Origin: Nostoc sp. NMS2
Lineage (GTDB): Bacteria > Cyanobacteriota > Cyanobacteriia > Cyanobacteriales > Nostocaceae
NCBI RefSeq assembly: GCF_017115105.1
Contig: NZ_JABXKH010000064.1
Coordinates: 1-64,000, forward strand
Direction: 5' to 3'
DNA: 64,000 bases
Shown: piece after piece, positions 32,825 through 41,466 of the stretch
How positions within the stretch are numbered: the stretch's first letter is position 1
How the letters are laid out: each line of letters starts with the position of its first letter
Notes under the pieces: model-generated
What the model saw: only the letters and a program-made list of their open reading frames with translations
Databases searched by the model: none
Told to the model about the DNA's origin: nothing
Translations under genes and position numbers: made by a program

Positions 32825-33040
32825 TTAAGCCTTGTCATACCTATAGTCGGCATCTAACCAACAGCGTGGTAGAACTTCACCTGAAGGAAAAACGAGATTT
32901 TCTTTTTTAAAAGTATCAGGTGGTTGTTCTTCTTCACCTTCTTGTTCTCGTCCGTGAACAACATTACTATTTGGATCGAGCAATTCTTGAATTTCGAGAA
33001 TTTTCACTAATTCGCCACTATCTTTGATTTGTAAAAGCAT
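32825..33040 (-). CDS. Small conserved cyanobacterial protein, 71 aa
   Basis: The 71-residue product (MLLQIKDSGELVKILEIQELLDP, then EEQPPDTFKKENLVFPSGEVLPRCWLD) resembles a short family found in filamentous cyanobacteria that databases sometimes label acetyltransferase without support. I see no catalytic motif. The acidic centre and conserved F-P-S-G-E-x-L-P-x-C-W stretch suggest a small adaptor. It is convergent with the ABA4-like gene. Upstream 278 bp contain nothing recognisable. Confidence 0.7.
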   Translation of the reverse strand: MLLQIKDSGELVKILEIQELLDPNSNVVHGREQEGEEEQPPDTFKKENLVFPSGEVLPRCWLDADYRYDKA

Positions 33041-33317
33041 AGAAATTGCCTCAATGAGTTTGCATGAAAGTTCAAGGCGAGTCTAAACATAAACTCGCTC
33101 AAATCTAAAGCGATTTTGAACGCTGAATATTCCTTAATTGTTAAAGGAAATTTTTATTAGAAATCCATACAGAGATTACACGAGATTTATCTGTGTGTGT
33201 CTATGGAGTTAATTTTTATAAAATTGACACAGCAAAGATACACCTAATTCAGAAGCTAAACTAGAATTAGGAAATGCTGATTAATAAAATCATCCTATAT
33301 AATCTTGGTTTTAGCGG

Positions 33318-33626
33318 TTAGAACTCACGCTGATATTTTTCCAAAATATCAACTAAAGTAACCTGGCATTGCAGTGGCAGTAAATCAATTAAAGGAAGTT
33401 CACTTCTACCACCGCCAATTTTTACAGTAATCGATCCCAAGACTTTTAAAACTTGGTCTTCATTTACACTGTTGGAAGTAATTAAAGGATAGAGTCGTTC
33501 GGCAACAAGGGTATGGAGTTTGGCATTGGATAGATAAAGATGCCATTTGGCAATGTCTATGTAGACATTTTCGCCAATTTCAGCTGCTAGGGCTTCTAGT
33601 AATTCCGTGGTGTTAGTCTTAGCCAT
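33318..33626 (-). CDS. DUF3181 family protein
   Basis: The 102-residue protein matches the cyanobacterial DUF3181 family: EALAAEIGENVYIDIAKWHLYL, HTLVAERLYPLI, VKIGGGRSELPLIDLLPLQ, ending VDILEKYQREF. Function not known. It is soluble and helical. Confidence 0.88.
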   Translation of the reverse strand: MAKTNTTELLEALAAEIGENVYIDIAKWHLYLSNAKLHTLVAERLYPLITSNSVNEDQVLKVLGSITVKIGGGRSELPLIDLLPLQCQVTLVDILEKYQREF

Positions 33627-33745
33627 AAAAATAACCCTAAATTAAGAAAGAGCGCAAAATCTCAGGCTTTTTTACATTATCACTCAATTAAAAGGCTGAT
33701 TCTACTACCACAGGTTACAATCGCCCCAGCATTAGCAGTCCGTCT

Positions 33746-34003
33746 TCAGGTGGATTTGGGTGGAGTTTCGGTGTAGTTAGCGATCGCACTAATATAAATC
33801 AGATGCGCTAACACTATTCCTGTCCAACTTAAAGTCACCAAAGGCAGCCACTCCCAGGTAGTGCCTTTCAAAATGTGAAAAAACCACAAGCCAGAATTAA
33901 TCGTAGCAGCGATCGCTACATGGGTGGCAAAATTCATCCGGTCATCAATCTTGCGATAATCAGGGTCTTTGCGATCGGGTTTGCGAGGCCAACGAGGAGG
34001 CAT
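33746..34003 (-). CDS. 2TM domain protein
   Basis: The 85-residue protein starts with a charged segment (PPRWPRKPDRKDPDYRKIDDRM) and has two membrane segments (FATHVAIAATINSGLWFF and WLPLVTLSWTGIVLAHLIYI), the arrangement of small cyanobacterial 2TM proteins. Role unknown. The 307 bp upstream are mostly low-complexity GGGAGCAGGGAGC/CCCCTCTGCC text (34088-34180). Confidence 0.8.
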   Translation of the reverse strand: MPPRWPRKPDRKDPDYRKIDDRMNFATHVAIAATINSGLWFFHILKGTTWEWLPLVTLSWTGIVLAHLIYISAIANYTETPPKST

Positions 34004-34309
34004 AAATATTTGTTACAGATTTAAATACACCCTATTTATTCTAAGGTTTTTGTGGCAGTGGTTGCTATTAGACCCTTGCAACTAGTCAAGGAGGAGGGAG
34101 ATTAGGGAGCAGGGAGCAAGGGAGAAGAGTTTTCGCCCTGCCCCCCGCCCCTCTGCCTCTTTTCCATTCCCCATTCCCCAATACACAAATTCATCAACCT
34201 ATTGGATGAGGTTTTAATTTATCTTAGTTAAAAATGATTCATCTGTTTGATAGAGGGAGCAAATATATCCACTTGTGAAGATGGAAAGAACCTTTAGAGG
34301 TGGATAAAA

Positions 34310-34507
34310 ATGGCTAAGGCAAACCCAGTTGAAATGCAAAAACACTTGAAAGGTGTTGACTACCCTGCTGTAAAGAAAGACTTGATTAAGCACGCTAAAA
34401 AGCAAGGGGCAGATAAGGAGATTATTTCTCTGTTAGAGAAACTGCCGGATGATGAGGAGTTTGACAGCCCAGCCGATCTCAACAAAACTATAGGTGAGAT
34501 AATCTAG
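34310..34507 (+). CDS. DUF2795 family protein
   Basis: The 65-residue protein fits DUF2795: [29 protein letters not shown], then [19 protein letters not shown]. It is a small helical domain often seen near stress genes; function not established. A GAGGTGG Shine-Dalgarno precedes the ATG. Its end overlaps that of moaC by 20 bp on the opposite strand. Confidence 0.88.
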   Translation: MAKANPVEMQKHLKGVDYPAVKKDLIKHAKKQGADKEIISLLEKLPDDEEFDSPADLNKTIGEII

Positions 34508-35018
34508 GTTCTTGCTCTGGCGGGGAATAATCTCCTGATTTCCCGCCACTCTTACTTATTAAACGAATCGATTCAATTTGAATCGACTTCTCTAAGGCTT
34601 TTGCCATATCGTATAAAGTCAGCGCAGCCACAGAAACAGCAGTTAAGGCTTCCATCTCTACACCAGTTTCAGCTTTAGTTTTGACTGTGGCTTGAATTTG
34701 ATAACCAGGTAGTTGCGGGTCGGGTATGATTTCGACCGCTATTTTTTGCAAAGGCAACGGATGACATAGAGGAATTAAAGCGGATGTTTGCTTGGCTGCC
34801 ATAATCCCCGCCAATCTTGCAGTTGCCAACACATCACCTTTTGGGACATTTCCGGCTTGAATCGCAGCGAAGGTTGTTGGCAGCATTCGCACATTGGCAG
34901 CAGCGACTGCTTGGCGGATGGTGGGTGCTTTATCAGACACATCAACCATCTGTGCCTGTCCGTGTTCATCTAGATGAGTTAAGCTGGCAAAATTAGATAG
35001 AAAATTATCTTGCGTCAT
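34488..35018 (-). CDS. moaC: Cyclic pyranopterin monophosphate synthase MoaC
   Basis: The 176-residue protein is a full-length Moa[71 protein letters not shown] and [10 protein letters not shown]. The conserved CHPLPL, K-x-x-x-G-V-E-M-E-A-L and K-S-G-G-K-S-G are the active-site elements of the second step of molybdenum cofactor synthesis. No other mo genes are adjacent. It overlaps the convergent DUF2795 gene by 20 bp. Confidence 0.96.
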   Translation of the reverse strand: MTQDNFLSNFASLTHLDEHGQAQMVDVSDKAPTIRQAVAAANVRMLPTTFAAIQAGNVPKGDVLATARLAGIMAAKQTSALIPLCHPLPLQKIAVEIIPDPQLPGYQIQATVKTKAETGVEMEALTAVSVAALTLYDMAKALEKSIQIESIRLISKSGGKSGDYSPPEQEPRLSHL

Positions 35019-35051
35019 TTAGTTAGAAGTGTTAATATAGATTGTCGGTGG

Positions 35052-35125
35052 GGGCGTGTAGCTCAGTGGACTAGAGCACGTGGCTACGGACCACGGTGTC
35101 GGGGGTTCGAATCCCTCCTCGCCCG
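35052..35125 (+). tRNA. tRNA-Arg (ACG anticodon)
   Basis: The 74-nt sequence folds as a tRNA: acceptor GGGCGTG with CTCGCCC (one T-T mismatch), D arm GCTCAGTGGACTAGAGC, anticodon arm CGTGG CTACGGA CCACG giving anticodon ACG, and T arm with TTCGAAT. The ACG anticodon reads arginine CGN codons after A34 to inosine editing. The CCA end is not encoded. Confidence 0.96.
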
Positions 35126-35163
35126 TTTTATAAGGCTAAGAGTTGAAAATTAGGAGTGAGGAA

Positions 35164-36417
35164 TTAAATTTCTTCACTCCTAACTTTTAAATTTTTCAAG
35201 GCATAAACATCTGGAGCTAGACCTAGTGCAAAGCGCAGAGAGTTGGATAGGTTTTTGCTCGACTGGGTGAGAAAGATTACAAGTGCAACAGAAGCGATCG
35301 CAGCACCGTAGCCAAACATATCGCGGTAGCCGACAAGTTCTGCGATGATACCCAAAAGAGGAGCAGCGATCGCAATTCCTAAGTCAAGTCCAGCTATGCA
35401 TAGAGCAAAAATTTGCCCCCTTTCTTGCGGCAGTGAACGGTCTGCCATCATCACGATCATCATCGAGATTAGTGTACCACCACCAGCACCTTCAGCGATC
35501 GCAGCCAATAAGAAAACCATCGGGCTGTAAGCTTGCCACAGCAGTATTAACGCTAAAACATAACAAAAAATACCAAAGGTGATAAATAAACCACGACCAA
35601 AGCGATCGCTTGCCTTACCAGCAAATACCCTGATACTAAAACTAGAAATTGCCGCAGCTGTAAAAAACAGTCCGCCATTAAAGTCTACCTGACTGGATTT
35701 GAGGAACAACGAGACAAAGGTATGGACAGCACCGATGGACATACCAACCAGCAACATAACTATAGTTGGAACTCTCACCTGTGGACTGCTCAAAATTTGC
35801 CAATAATTGCGATCCTCTGCCTTAGTTTCTTCTTGTGTCTGCACTGGCGGATTCATGACTTGTACAATCCCCAAGAGAGCGACAAAACCTAATTCCGCAG
35901 AGAAGAGAAATAATATCCCGTAACCACTTGTAGCTTCTAAATACCCACCCAAGGCAGGGCCAATTGCTAAACCAAGGGGAGTTGCTAGGGTCATGTAACC
36001 AATGATTTCGCCACGAGTTTCTGCGGGAGCTAAATCTGCGATTAAGGCACTGTAGCCAGTTGTAAAAGCAGCAACGCTAATACCGTGAAAAATTCTCACT
36101 AGGATCAACAGCCCAATTGATTGGGTTGCCAAATAACCAAAGGGTGCGATCGCAGCTACTATCGTACCAATCAACAAGACAATTTTTCGACCACGTTCAT
36201 CAGCTAAACGTCCCAGCGTCGGGCGAGATAGCAATAACCCAATGGCAAAACTGCCCATCACAATCCCAATTTCTTGCTTGCTTGCGCCCACATCATCAAT
36301 GTAAAGCGGTAAGGTTGGTAAGAGCGAAGACAAACTCGACCAGAATAATAAACCTGCTGTAAATAAAATCAGCAGGTTGCGCCGCAGTTCGGTGTCAAAA
36401 GTATTAAATGCTTTCAA
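35164..36417 (-). CDS. MFS transporter
   Basis: The 417-residue protein has about twelve hydrophobic segments and the MFS loop motif LGRLADERGRKIVLLIG between helices 2 and 3, with a related ASDRFGRGLFITFG in the second half. It is an MFS exporter of unknown substrate; the order of motifs recalls drug or sugar efflux types. A STRR array (36440) and an inverted repeat (36512) precede it. Confidence 0.88.
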   Translation of the reverse strand: MKAFNTFDTELRRNLLILFTAGLLFWSSLSSLLPTLPLYIDDVGASKQEIGIVMGSFAIGLLLSRPTLGRLADERGRKIVLLIGTIVAAIAPFGYLATQSIGLLILVRIFHGISVAAFTTGYSALIADLAPAETRGEIIGYMTLATPLGLAIGPALGGYLEATSGYGILFLFSAELGFVALLGIVQVMNPPVQTQEETKAEDRNYWQILSSPQVRVPTIVMLLVGMSIGAVHTFVSLFLKSSQVDFNGGLFFTAAAISSFSIRVFAGKASDRFGRGLFITFGIFCYVLALILLWQAYSPMVFLLAAIAEGAGGGTLISMMIVMMADRSLPQERGQIFALCIAGLDLGIAIAAPLLGIIAELVGYRDMFGYGAAIASVALVIFLTQSSKNLSNSLRFALGLAPDVYALKNLKVRSEEI

Positions 36418-36439
36418 GGTAGATGCGATTTAGTTGGTT

Positions 36440-36473
36440 TTTGTCATTTGTCATTTGTCATTTGTCATTTGTT
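36440..36473. repeat. TTTGTCA heptamer array
   Basis: About five tandem copies of the heptamer TTTGTCA form a short STRR array between the MFS and glycosyltransferase genes. Confidence 0.85.
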
Positions 36474-36511
36474 TAGAGTCAACTAATATTTACTCTTCAA
36501 CCGTATCTACC

Positions 36512-36595
36512 TTGAAAGCTGTAGTTTTTTGTTAAACCACGAGAGAATAATATACTCTCCTGAAAAACTCCAGGTTTCAAAATGGACGGGGTTTA
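36512..36595. repeat. Imperfect inverted repeat TTGAAAGCTGTAGTTTTT
   Basis: TTGAAAGCTGTAGTTTTTTG and GAAAAACTCCAGGTTTCAA form a long imperfect stem, with GTTAAACC/GGTTTAAC as a second pair. The left half is similar to 31918 (TTGAAACCTGTAGTT), suggesting a dispersed family. No coding content. Confidence 0.5.
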
Positions 36596-36638
36596 ACTAT
36601 TTACTAGTGACCAATGACCAATGACTACTATTGTTACG

Positions 36639-37652
36639 TTACTTAACATTTTTTGCTACTACTTCTCGCACGCGATAGATAGGCCGCCCTTGGGATTCAT
36701 GGTATGTACGCATGAGCAATTCTGCTAAAAGACCGAAGCAAAATAACTGCACCCCAGTTACTAGCAGGAGAACAGCTAAACTTAGCAAGGGGCGATTGCC
36801 AATCATCTCACCTAAAGCTAATTTGACAAAAGTCAGGTAAATTCCGATCGCAGTCCCCGAAACCATTGAAATCAATCCCAACAGCCCAAAAACGTGCATC
36901 GGGCGGGTGAGGAACTTTTTCATAAATAGAATGGTTAACAAATCCATCAACACCCGGAATGTCCGCCAAATCCCATATTTACTACGACCAAAACGACGGG
37001 CGTGATGACGCACGGGTATTTCAGTAATTCTAGCTCCTTCGATGTACGCCAAAGCGGGTAAAAATCGGTGTAGTTCGCCGTAGAGGTTCATATCTGCCAG
37101 CAGTTCTGCACGATAGGCTTTCAGCGAACAGCCATAATCATGAATATTCACGCTAGTGGTGCGGCGAATTAGCCAATTGGCAATTTTGGAAGGAAGTAAC
37201 CGATTCACAGCACCATCTTGGCGTTTTTGCCGCCAACCACTTACCAAATCGTAACCCTCATCCAGCTTTGCTAATAACATGGGGATATCAGCTGGATCAT
37301 TCTGGAGATCGGCATCTAAAGTAACGATCGCTTTCCCGACTGCATAATGAAACCCAGCAGCCATCGCCGCAGTTTGTCCGTAGTTGCGACGCAAAATCAC
37401 CGCCTTTAAATCAGTACGGATTTGCGCCTCTTTTTTAAGAAAATCCCCGGAACCATCTGTAGAACCATCATCCACACAGATGATTTCATAATTTACCTGA
37501 CTAGAGGATAAAGTAGATGCGATCGCTTCTAGTAAAAGCGGCAAACTTTCCACCTCATCATGTATCGGCACCACCACCGAAACATCGGGGACAATTGCTG
37601 AAATCGCCCCATTTTCCCCAAGCACCCCTTGATCAACCAACCCACTCCTCAT
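36639..37652 (-). CDS. Glycosyltransferase family 2, DPM1/ArnC-like, membrane-anchored
   Basis: The 337-residue protein has a GT2 domain (VSVVVPIHDEVESLPLLLEAI, CVDDGSTDGSGDFL, LDADLQNDPADIPMLLAKLDEGYDLVSG) with D-D-G and D-A-D for nucleotide-sugar and metal binding, and two C-terminal membrane helices (LLGLISMVSGTAIGIYL and LLSLAVLLLVTGVQLFCFGLLAEL). This is the layout of polyprenyl-phosphate sugar transferases of the ArnC/GtrB type. It overlaps the end of the NlpC/P60 gene by ATGA and is therefore co-translated with it. Confidence 0.9.
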   Translation of the reverse strand: MRSGLVDQGVLGENGAISAIVPDVSVVVPIHDEVESLPLLLEAIASTLSSSQVNYEIICVDDGSTDGSGDFLKKEAQIRTDLKAVILRRNYGQTAAMAAGFHYAVGKAIVTLDADLQNDPADIPMLLAKLDEGYDLVSGWRQKRQDGAVNRLLPSKIANWLIRRTTSVNIHDYGCSLKAYRAELLADMNLYGELHRFLPALAYIEGARITEIPVRHHARRFGRSKYGIWRTFRVLMDLLTILFMKKFLTRPMHVFGLLGLISMVSGTAIGIYLTFVKLALGEMIGNRPLLSLAVLLLVTGVQLFCFGLLAELLMRTYHESQGRPIYRVREVVAKNVK

Positions 37653-38371
37653 ATTTCTTCGCGCCCTTCGTGTCTTCGTGGTTCGTAACTCTTAAAAACT
37701 CTACCAGCACCTCGCAACTGCTGATAATACGACAGACTAACAGCATCTCCCTGTTCCGATAGAATATCAATCCCAATCCCATCTCGTCCTTGATCCTTCC
37801 CAGAACTATGGATGTAATAACCATCTGCCAAATAAAGCCCGACATGGGTTGCTTTTTGGCTAGTTCCAAAAAATACCAGATCCCCGGCTACTAATTCTGC
37901 AATAGTAATTGGTTGAGTAAATCCTTCCTGTTGATAGGCATCTCTAGGTAGCCAAATCCCCACCGAAGCAAACGCCGCTTGCATCAACCCAGAACAATCA
38001 TAATTTGGCCCAACTGTACCACCCCAAAGGTAATAATTTGATTGTTGCATTGCTTTTTGGGTAAAGGCGATGACCTTTGCTAAGAGTTTTTTAATTTCAG
38101 ATTCAGAAAATGTTGCAGCCTGATAAGGTACAGTAGCAGATTGTAATGAATCAAAATCTGAAAGGGATACCCATCCCGGATAGTCATCTTCACACAAATA
38201 CACTTCGACCGCTAAATTTTGATGATTTGATGTTACCCACAAATGTCTCCCAGATGCAGATTGAGTTGATAAACGTGTACATTCAGGAGAATCATATAAA
38301 TTTAGGTCAGCTAAACACTGATACTCCCCTAATTTTGGATTTTGGATTTTGGATTTTAGATTAAAGGACAT
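37649..38371 (-). CDS. NlpC/P60 (C40) cell-wall endopeptidase
   Basis: From ATG 38371 the protein has 240 residues: an SH3-like N-terminal part (EYQCLADLNLYDSPECTRL) and the C40 catalytic domain with NYDCSGLMQAAF (Cys), THVGLYLADGYYIHSSG (His) and a third polar residue. It closely resembles the structurally characterised Nostoc/Anabaena gamma-D-glutamyl-diamino-acid endopeptidase that cuts murein peptides. The first codons (NLKSKIQNPK) come from a TTTTGGA heptamer repeat. Its ATG is only 9 bp from that of the divergent serine hydrolase. Confidence 0.93.
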   Translation of the reverse strand: MSFNLKSKIQNPKLGEYQCLADLNLYDSPECTRLSTQSASGRHLWVTSNHQNLAVEVYLCEDDYPGWVSLSDFDSLQSATVPYQAATFSESEIKKLLAKVIAFTQKAMQQSNYYLWGGTVGPNYDCSGLMQAAFASVGIWLPRDAYQQEGFTQPITIAELVAGDLVFFGTSQKATHVGLYLADGYYIHSSGKDQGRDGIGIDILSEQGDAVSLSYYQQLRGAGRVFKSYEPRRHEGREEI

Positions 38372-38380
38372 TATTAGAGA

Positions 38381-39313
38381 ATGATTTTTTTCAATAAAGA
38401 CGAACAACTTGAAAATATTGGTAATGGCATTTTAGATGCAACTTGGGCAGCATTTCCGACTTTAGCCCGGAATCAAATTGCCCTAACTTGGGTTGTTTAC
38501 GATCCACCAGTGCTGGTAAATACTGGTGGGGCACTGACTCCCAAAGCTTTTTGGGATCATCCAGTCCGTGGTTTTACTTATCGTGGTGTTGAACGAATTT
38601 ATCCCGCCAGTGTAGTCAAGCTATTTTACCTAGTGGCGGTAAATGAATGGCTAGAAAAAGGCATGAGTCAAACCTCCAAGGAGTTGGAACGCGCCTTGCG
38701 GGATATGATTGTCGATTCTAGTAACGATGCTACCAGCTTGGTTGTGGATATTTTAAGTGGTACTACATCCGGGCCAGAATTACCAATCGGGCCCTTTGAA
38801 ACCTGGAAATATCAGCGTAATATTGTTAACCGCTATTATCAATCTTTGGGTTGGGAAGAAATGGAGACGATTAACGTCTGTCAAAAAACCTGGGGTGATG
38901 GCCCTTATGGACGAGAACGGGCGTTTGCGGGAGAGTTACTAGATAATCGCAATATGGTGACAACAAATGCGATCGCTAGGTTACTGCATAGTATTGTAGG
39001 TGGCGTGGCGGTTTCAAGTGCGCGATCGCAAGCAATGATGGCTTTACTGAAACGGACTCTCAACGATTTACCCACTGACACCGAGGAAAATCAAGTAACA
39101 GGTTTCTTAGGTGGTGGACTTGCTAAAAATGCTCAAATTTGGTCAAAAGCAGGTTGGACAAGTCAAGTTCGCCATGATGCCGCGTATATTGAAATACCAG
39201 AACAGCGCCCTTACCTCTTAGTGGTATTTACTGAAGGTAAAGTGCAGGCTAAGAGTCAGGCTATTTTGCCCTTTGTTTCTCAGTTAGTTGCCGATGCGAT
39301 CGCTAATCTATAG
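38381..39313 (+). CDS. Serine hydrolase, class-A-beta-lactamase-like
   Basis: The 310-residue protein shows the penicillin-binding/beta-lactamase motifs: active-site S-x-x-K in YPASVVKLFYL, S-x-N-like SSNDATSL, and KAGWT as the K-T-G equivalent. No signal peptide is obvious, so the location is unsure. It likely hydrolyses cell-wall-type or ester substrates. It is divergent from the NlpC/P60 gene with 9 bp between the start codons, which leaves no normal promoter space. Confidence 0.85.
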   Translation: MIFFNKDEQLENIGNGILDATWAAFPTLARNQIALTWVVYDPPVLVNTGGALTPKAFWDHPVRGFTYRGVERIYPASVVKLFYLVAVNEWLEKGMSQTSKELERALRDMIVDSSNDATSLVVDILSGTTSGPELPIGPFETWKYQRNIVNRYYQSLGWEEMETINVCQKTWGDGPYGRERAFAGELLDNRNMVTTNAIARLLHSIVGGVAVSSARSQAMMALLKRTLNDLPTDTEENQVTGFLGGGLAKNAQIWSKAGWTSQVRHDAAYIEIPEQRPYLLVVFTEGKVQAKSQAILPFVSQLVADAIANL

Positions 39314-39339
39314 CAATCTTAAATCATTCGCGAATAACA

Positions 39340-39372
39340 AGATCCCCGACTTCTTCAAGAAGTCGGGGATCT
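39340..39372. terminator. Perfect hairpin between convergent genes
   Basis: AGATCCCCGACTTCTT and AAGAAGTCGGGGATCT form a long perfect inverted repeat. It sits 26 bp after the serine hydrolase and 21 bp from the phosphatase stop. The sequence AGTCGGGGATCT also occurs at 31892, so it is a dispersed repeat that may act as a bidirectional terminator. Confidence 0.7.
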
Positions 39373-39393
39373 GAGTCAGGCGATTTTTACAAA

Positions 39394-41160
39394 TCAGATA
39401 GGATTGCTATGTTTCAACTTAAATTCATCAAACTTCAATACTTCTGAATCAGGCTTGCGGGTATCAAAGCGATAACTACTTATCGTCCCCGCCCCCGTAT
39501 CAAAAATACTAAAAACCGTAATATTATTACTCGAAATATAAGGCATTGGCTTTCCATTTTCACCCAACAAAGGGGCAATTGTGGGCACTATCGGTTCTAA
39601 ACCATTGGGATCGCCAACCTTAACATAATCCTCTTGATATCCAGTTGGTACTTCTCGCTTTCTGTCACCCCAAGCAGCACCGTAAGTATTGCCCACATTA
39701 GATGTTTCCAAAAAGTGCATCCCACTAGAACTAACAAAGCGGTTCCACAAATGAGAATGCCCATAGAATACCAATTGCACATTAGCAGCTTCTAATAAAG
39801 GCACAACATCGCGGATAATATAATCTGCATCTTTAGGGTATTCATAACGCACTGCTTTAATATTATTACCATCTCGTTCAATTATTTGAACAGGTTCTGT
39901 ATAAGCAGGAACTATATTATCACCCAGAGTATGGGGTGGATGATGGAACATCACAACTTTGTATTTTGCTTGTTTAAATTCAGGGCTATTGAGTTCTGCT
40001 TCTAGCCAATTATACTGCTTGCTGCCTTTAGCAATTGGCTCATAAATTAGCTGTCCATAACCCCAATTTTCAGGATTATTTAAATCCTTTTCTGCTTCTA
40101 GATATCTACCCTTACGCTTTCCATCTATGCTGGGAGTCCGCCACATATTTGTAGCGTACAGTACTACCAAACGTATATCACCAAAACTGACTGCATAATA
40201 CCTTTTTCCACCCTCTTTACTTTTGGGTAAAGAGAAAATCTCTTCGTAGGTATTAGTATTAAAAGAATTATCTATTAAAGATTTGTCTCGATAGATTTTT
40301 TGAGCAACTGCACGGGGAATTGTATCATCAAATTCACCATCTAAACTTTCCACTCTAGCAAATCGCCCCATTACCTCATGATTACCAATGCAAGTAAACA
40401 TGGGTGCGTGTTGAATTATTTGTCCACCAGTGTAAGTTGTCTTAATGTCGTTGTGCGTCATTTCATAAGTAGCACGACCTTGTAAACCGGGAAACAACGC
40501 ACCACCACTATTATCATCAAACCATTCTGAGGCGCGATCGCTAATATTAACCAAATCACCAGCAAACCACACCCCATCAACTCGTCCAACTGTTTCTACC
40601 ACCTTTTGCAGATTTGCTGCTGTCATCGGCTTTAATTGATGATCTGAGGTAAGTAAAATTTTTAGTGGTGTATCTGGTTTGGGAGTAGCTGCGAGGGTAA
40701 AAACATCACTGTTAACTCTCTCGCCGTCTTCTCGCACACTCGTAACCCGATAATTTACCCGCACTCCAGGAGTTAACCCCACTACCTCAGCCTCATGTCG
40801 CCAAATGTCGCGCTGGACGGGTTTTTGATAAACTTCGCCGTCTTTAGTTTGGTTTGCAACTCTTGATTGCTGGTCTTCACGAGTGCGACTGAGTTTAGTA
40901 GTATTTGCCTTAGTAGTTTGTTTAAGATTTTCACCGTAGATTACTGTGTGATTAACACCAGCAAACTCAGTAAACCAAACTACTTGCACTGAGGTTTCAG
41001 TTGGCACTTGTAAAAATGGGTCGGTGAGCAGTTGGGGTGCTGATGTCATAATTGTTTGCCCAAATGAACGCACGCTTACCAGAGTAAGGCATATCACAAG
41101 CGCAAGCATAGCCACTAAGGAAATTTTACGGCTGTGTAAGCGTCTGAACATGAGTAACAT
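39394..41160 (-). CDS. Exported purple-acid-phosphatase-like metallophosphoesterase
   Basis: From ATG 41160 the protein is 588 residues, with a signal (ISLVAMLALVICLTLVSVRSFG), a fibronectin-like N-terminal domain (DPFLQVPTETSVQVVWFTEF) and a calcineurin-like domain: ILLTSDHQLKPM, VWFAGDLVNI, FTCIGNHEVMG, VMFHHPPHTLG and FYGHSHLWNR. The N-H-E and G-H-S-H motifs bind the metal pair. Likely a periplasmic phosphatase for phosphate scavenging. The longer frame to 41418 runs through repeats and is rejected. A possible start is also M at 41151. Confidence 0.85.
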   Translation of the reverse strand: MLLMFRRLHSRKISLVAMLALVICLTLVSVRSFGQTIMTSAPQLLTDPFLQVPTETSVQVVWFTEFAGVNHTVIYGENLKQTTKANTTKLSRTREDQQSRVANQTKDGEVYQKPVQRDIWRHEAEVVGLTPGVRVNYRVTSVREDGERVNSDVFTLAATPKPDTPLKILLTSDHQLKPMTAANLQKVVETVGRVDGVWFAGDLVNISDRASEWFDDNSGGALFPGLQGRATYEMTHNDIKTTYTGGQIIQHAPMFTCIGNHEVMGRFARVESLDGEFDDTIPRAVAQKIYRDKSLIDNSFNTNTYEEIFSLPKSKEGGKRYYAVSFGDIRLVVLYATNMWRTPSIDGKRKGRYLEAEKDLNNPENWGYGQLIYEPIAKGSKQYNWLEAELNSPEFKQAKYKVVMFHHPPHTLGDNIVPAYTEPVQIIERDGNNIKAVRYEYPKDADYIIRDVVPLLEAANVQLVFYGHSHLWNRFVSSSGMHFLETSNVGNTYGAAWGDRKREVPTGYQEDYVKVGDPNGLEPIVPTIAPLLGENGKPMPYISSNNITVFSIFDTGAGTISSYRFDTRKPDSEVLKFDEFKLKHSNPI

Positions 41161-41466
41161 CCCAAAGTTTTTAGGGTATTCAAAAAGAGGCAGGGGAGCG
41201 GGGAGAGGGGGAGCAGGGGGATGTTCAGACAGGAATTGTACCCCGACCGAACGAGAACTACGCTTATTGAAGTGGGGGATTGTAACCCTTGCTCCACTTC
41301 CTTTCGCGGCTCTTGAGAAGGAGCATTCCCCCTGCTTCTTGTTCACCGACTGAACCAAGCTTCGCTTGTTTTCATAAAAAGCCGTGGAGAAATCGAAGTC
41401 ATTAGTACCAATGACCAATGACCAATGACCAATACTTCGGCTTCGCTCAGTACAAGTGACTAATGA
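41161..41466. other. Repeat-filled intergenic region with possible element remnant
   Basis: The stretch has G-rich tandem text (GGGAGCAGGGG-like, 41179-41220), then a 150-bp block (41221-41380) whose reverse translation (VTIPHFNKRSSRSVGVQFLSE) has codon usage like a protein and may be the remnant of a mobile element gene, and finally an STRR array with a TACTTCGGCTTCGCTCAGTA module (41404-41475). No intact gene is present. Confidence 0.4.

Noticed and set aside
35052-35125. tRNA acceptor mismatch as a sign of a pseudogene
   Set aside because: Only one T-T pair is off; all arms, loops and invariant bases are present, so the tRNA is judged functional.
36440-36473. Heptamer array considered as CRISPR
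   Set aside because: Units are 7 bp and directly tandem with no spacers; no cas gene is in the window.
39340-39372. Specific terminator only for the serine hydrolase
   Set aside because: The half-site AGTCGGGGATCT is also present near 31892, so it is a dispersed palindrome that happens to lie here, though it may still stop transcription.
41161-41418. N-terminal extension of the phosphatase gene
   Set aside because: It would place 86 residues encoded by STRR and G-rich repeats ahead of a good signal peptide; the internal ATG at 41160 is favoured.
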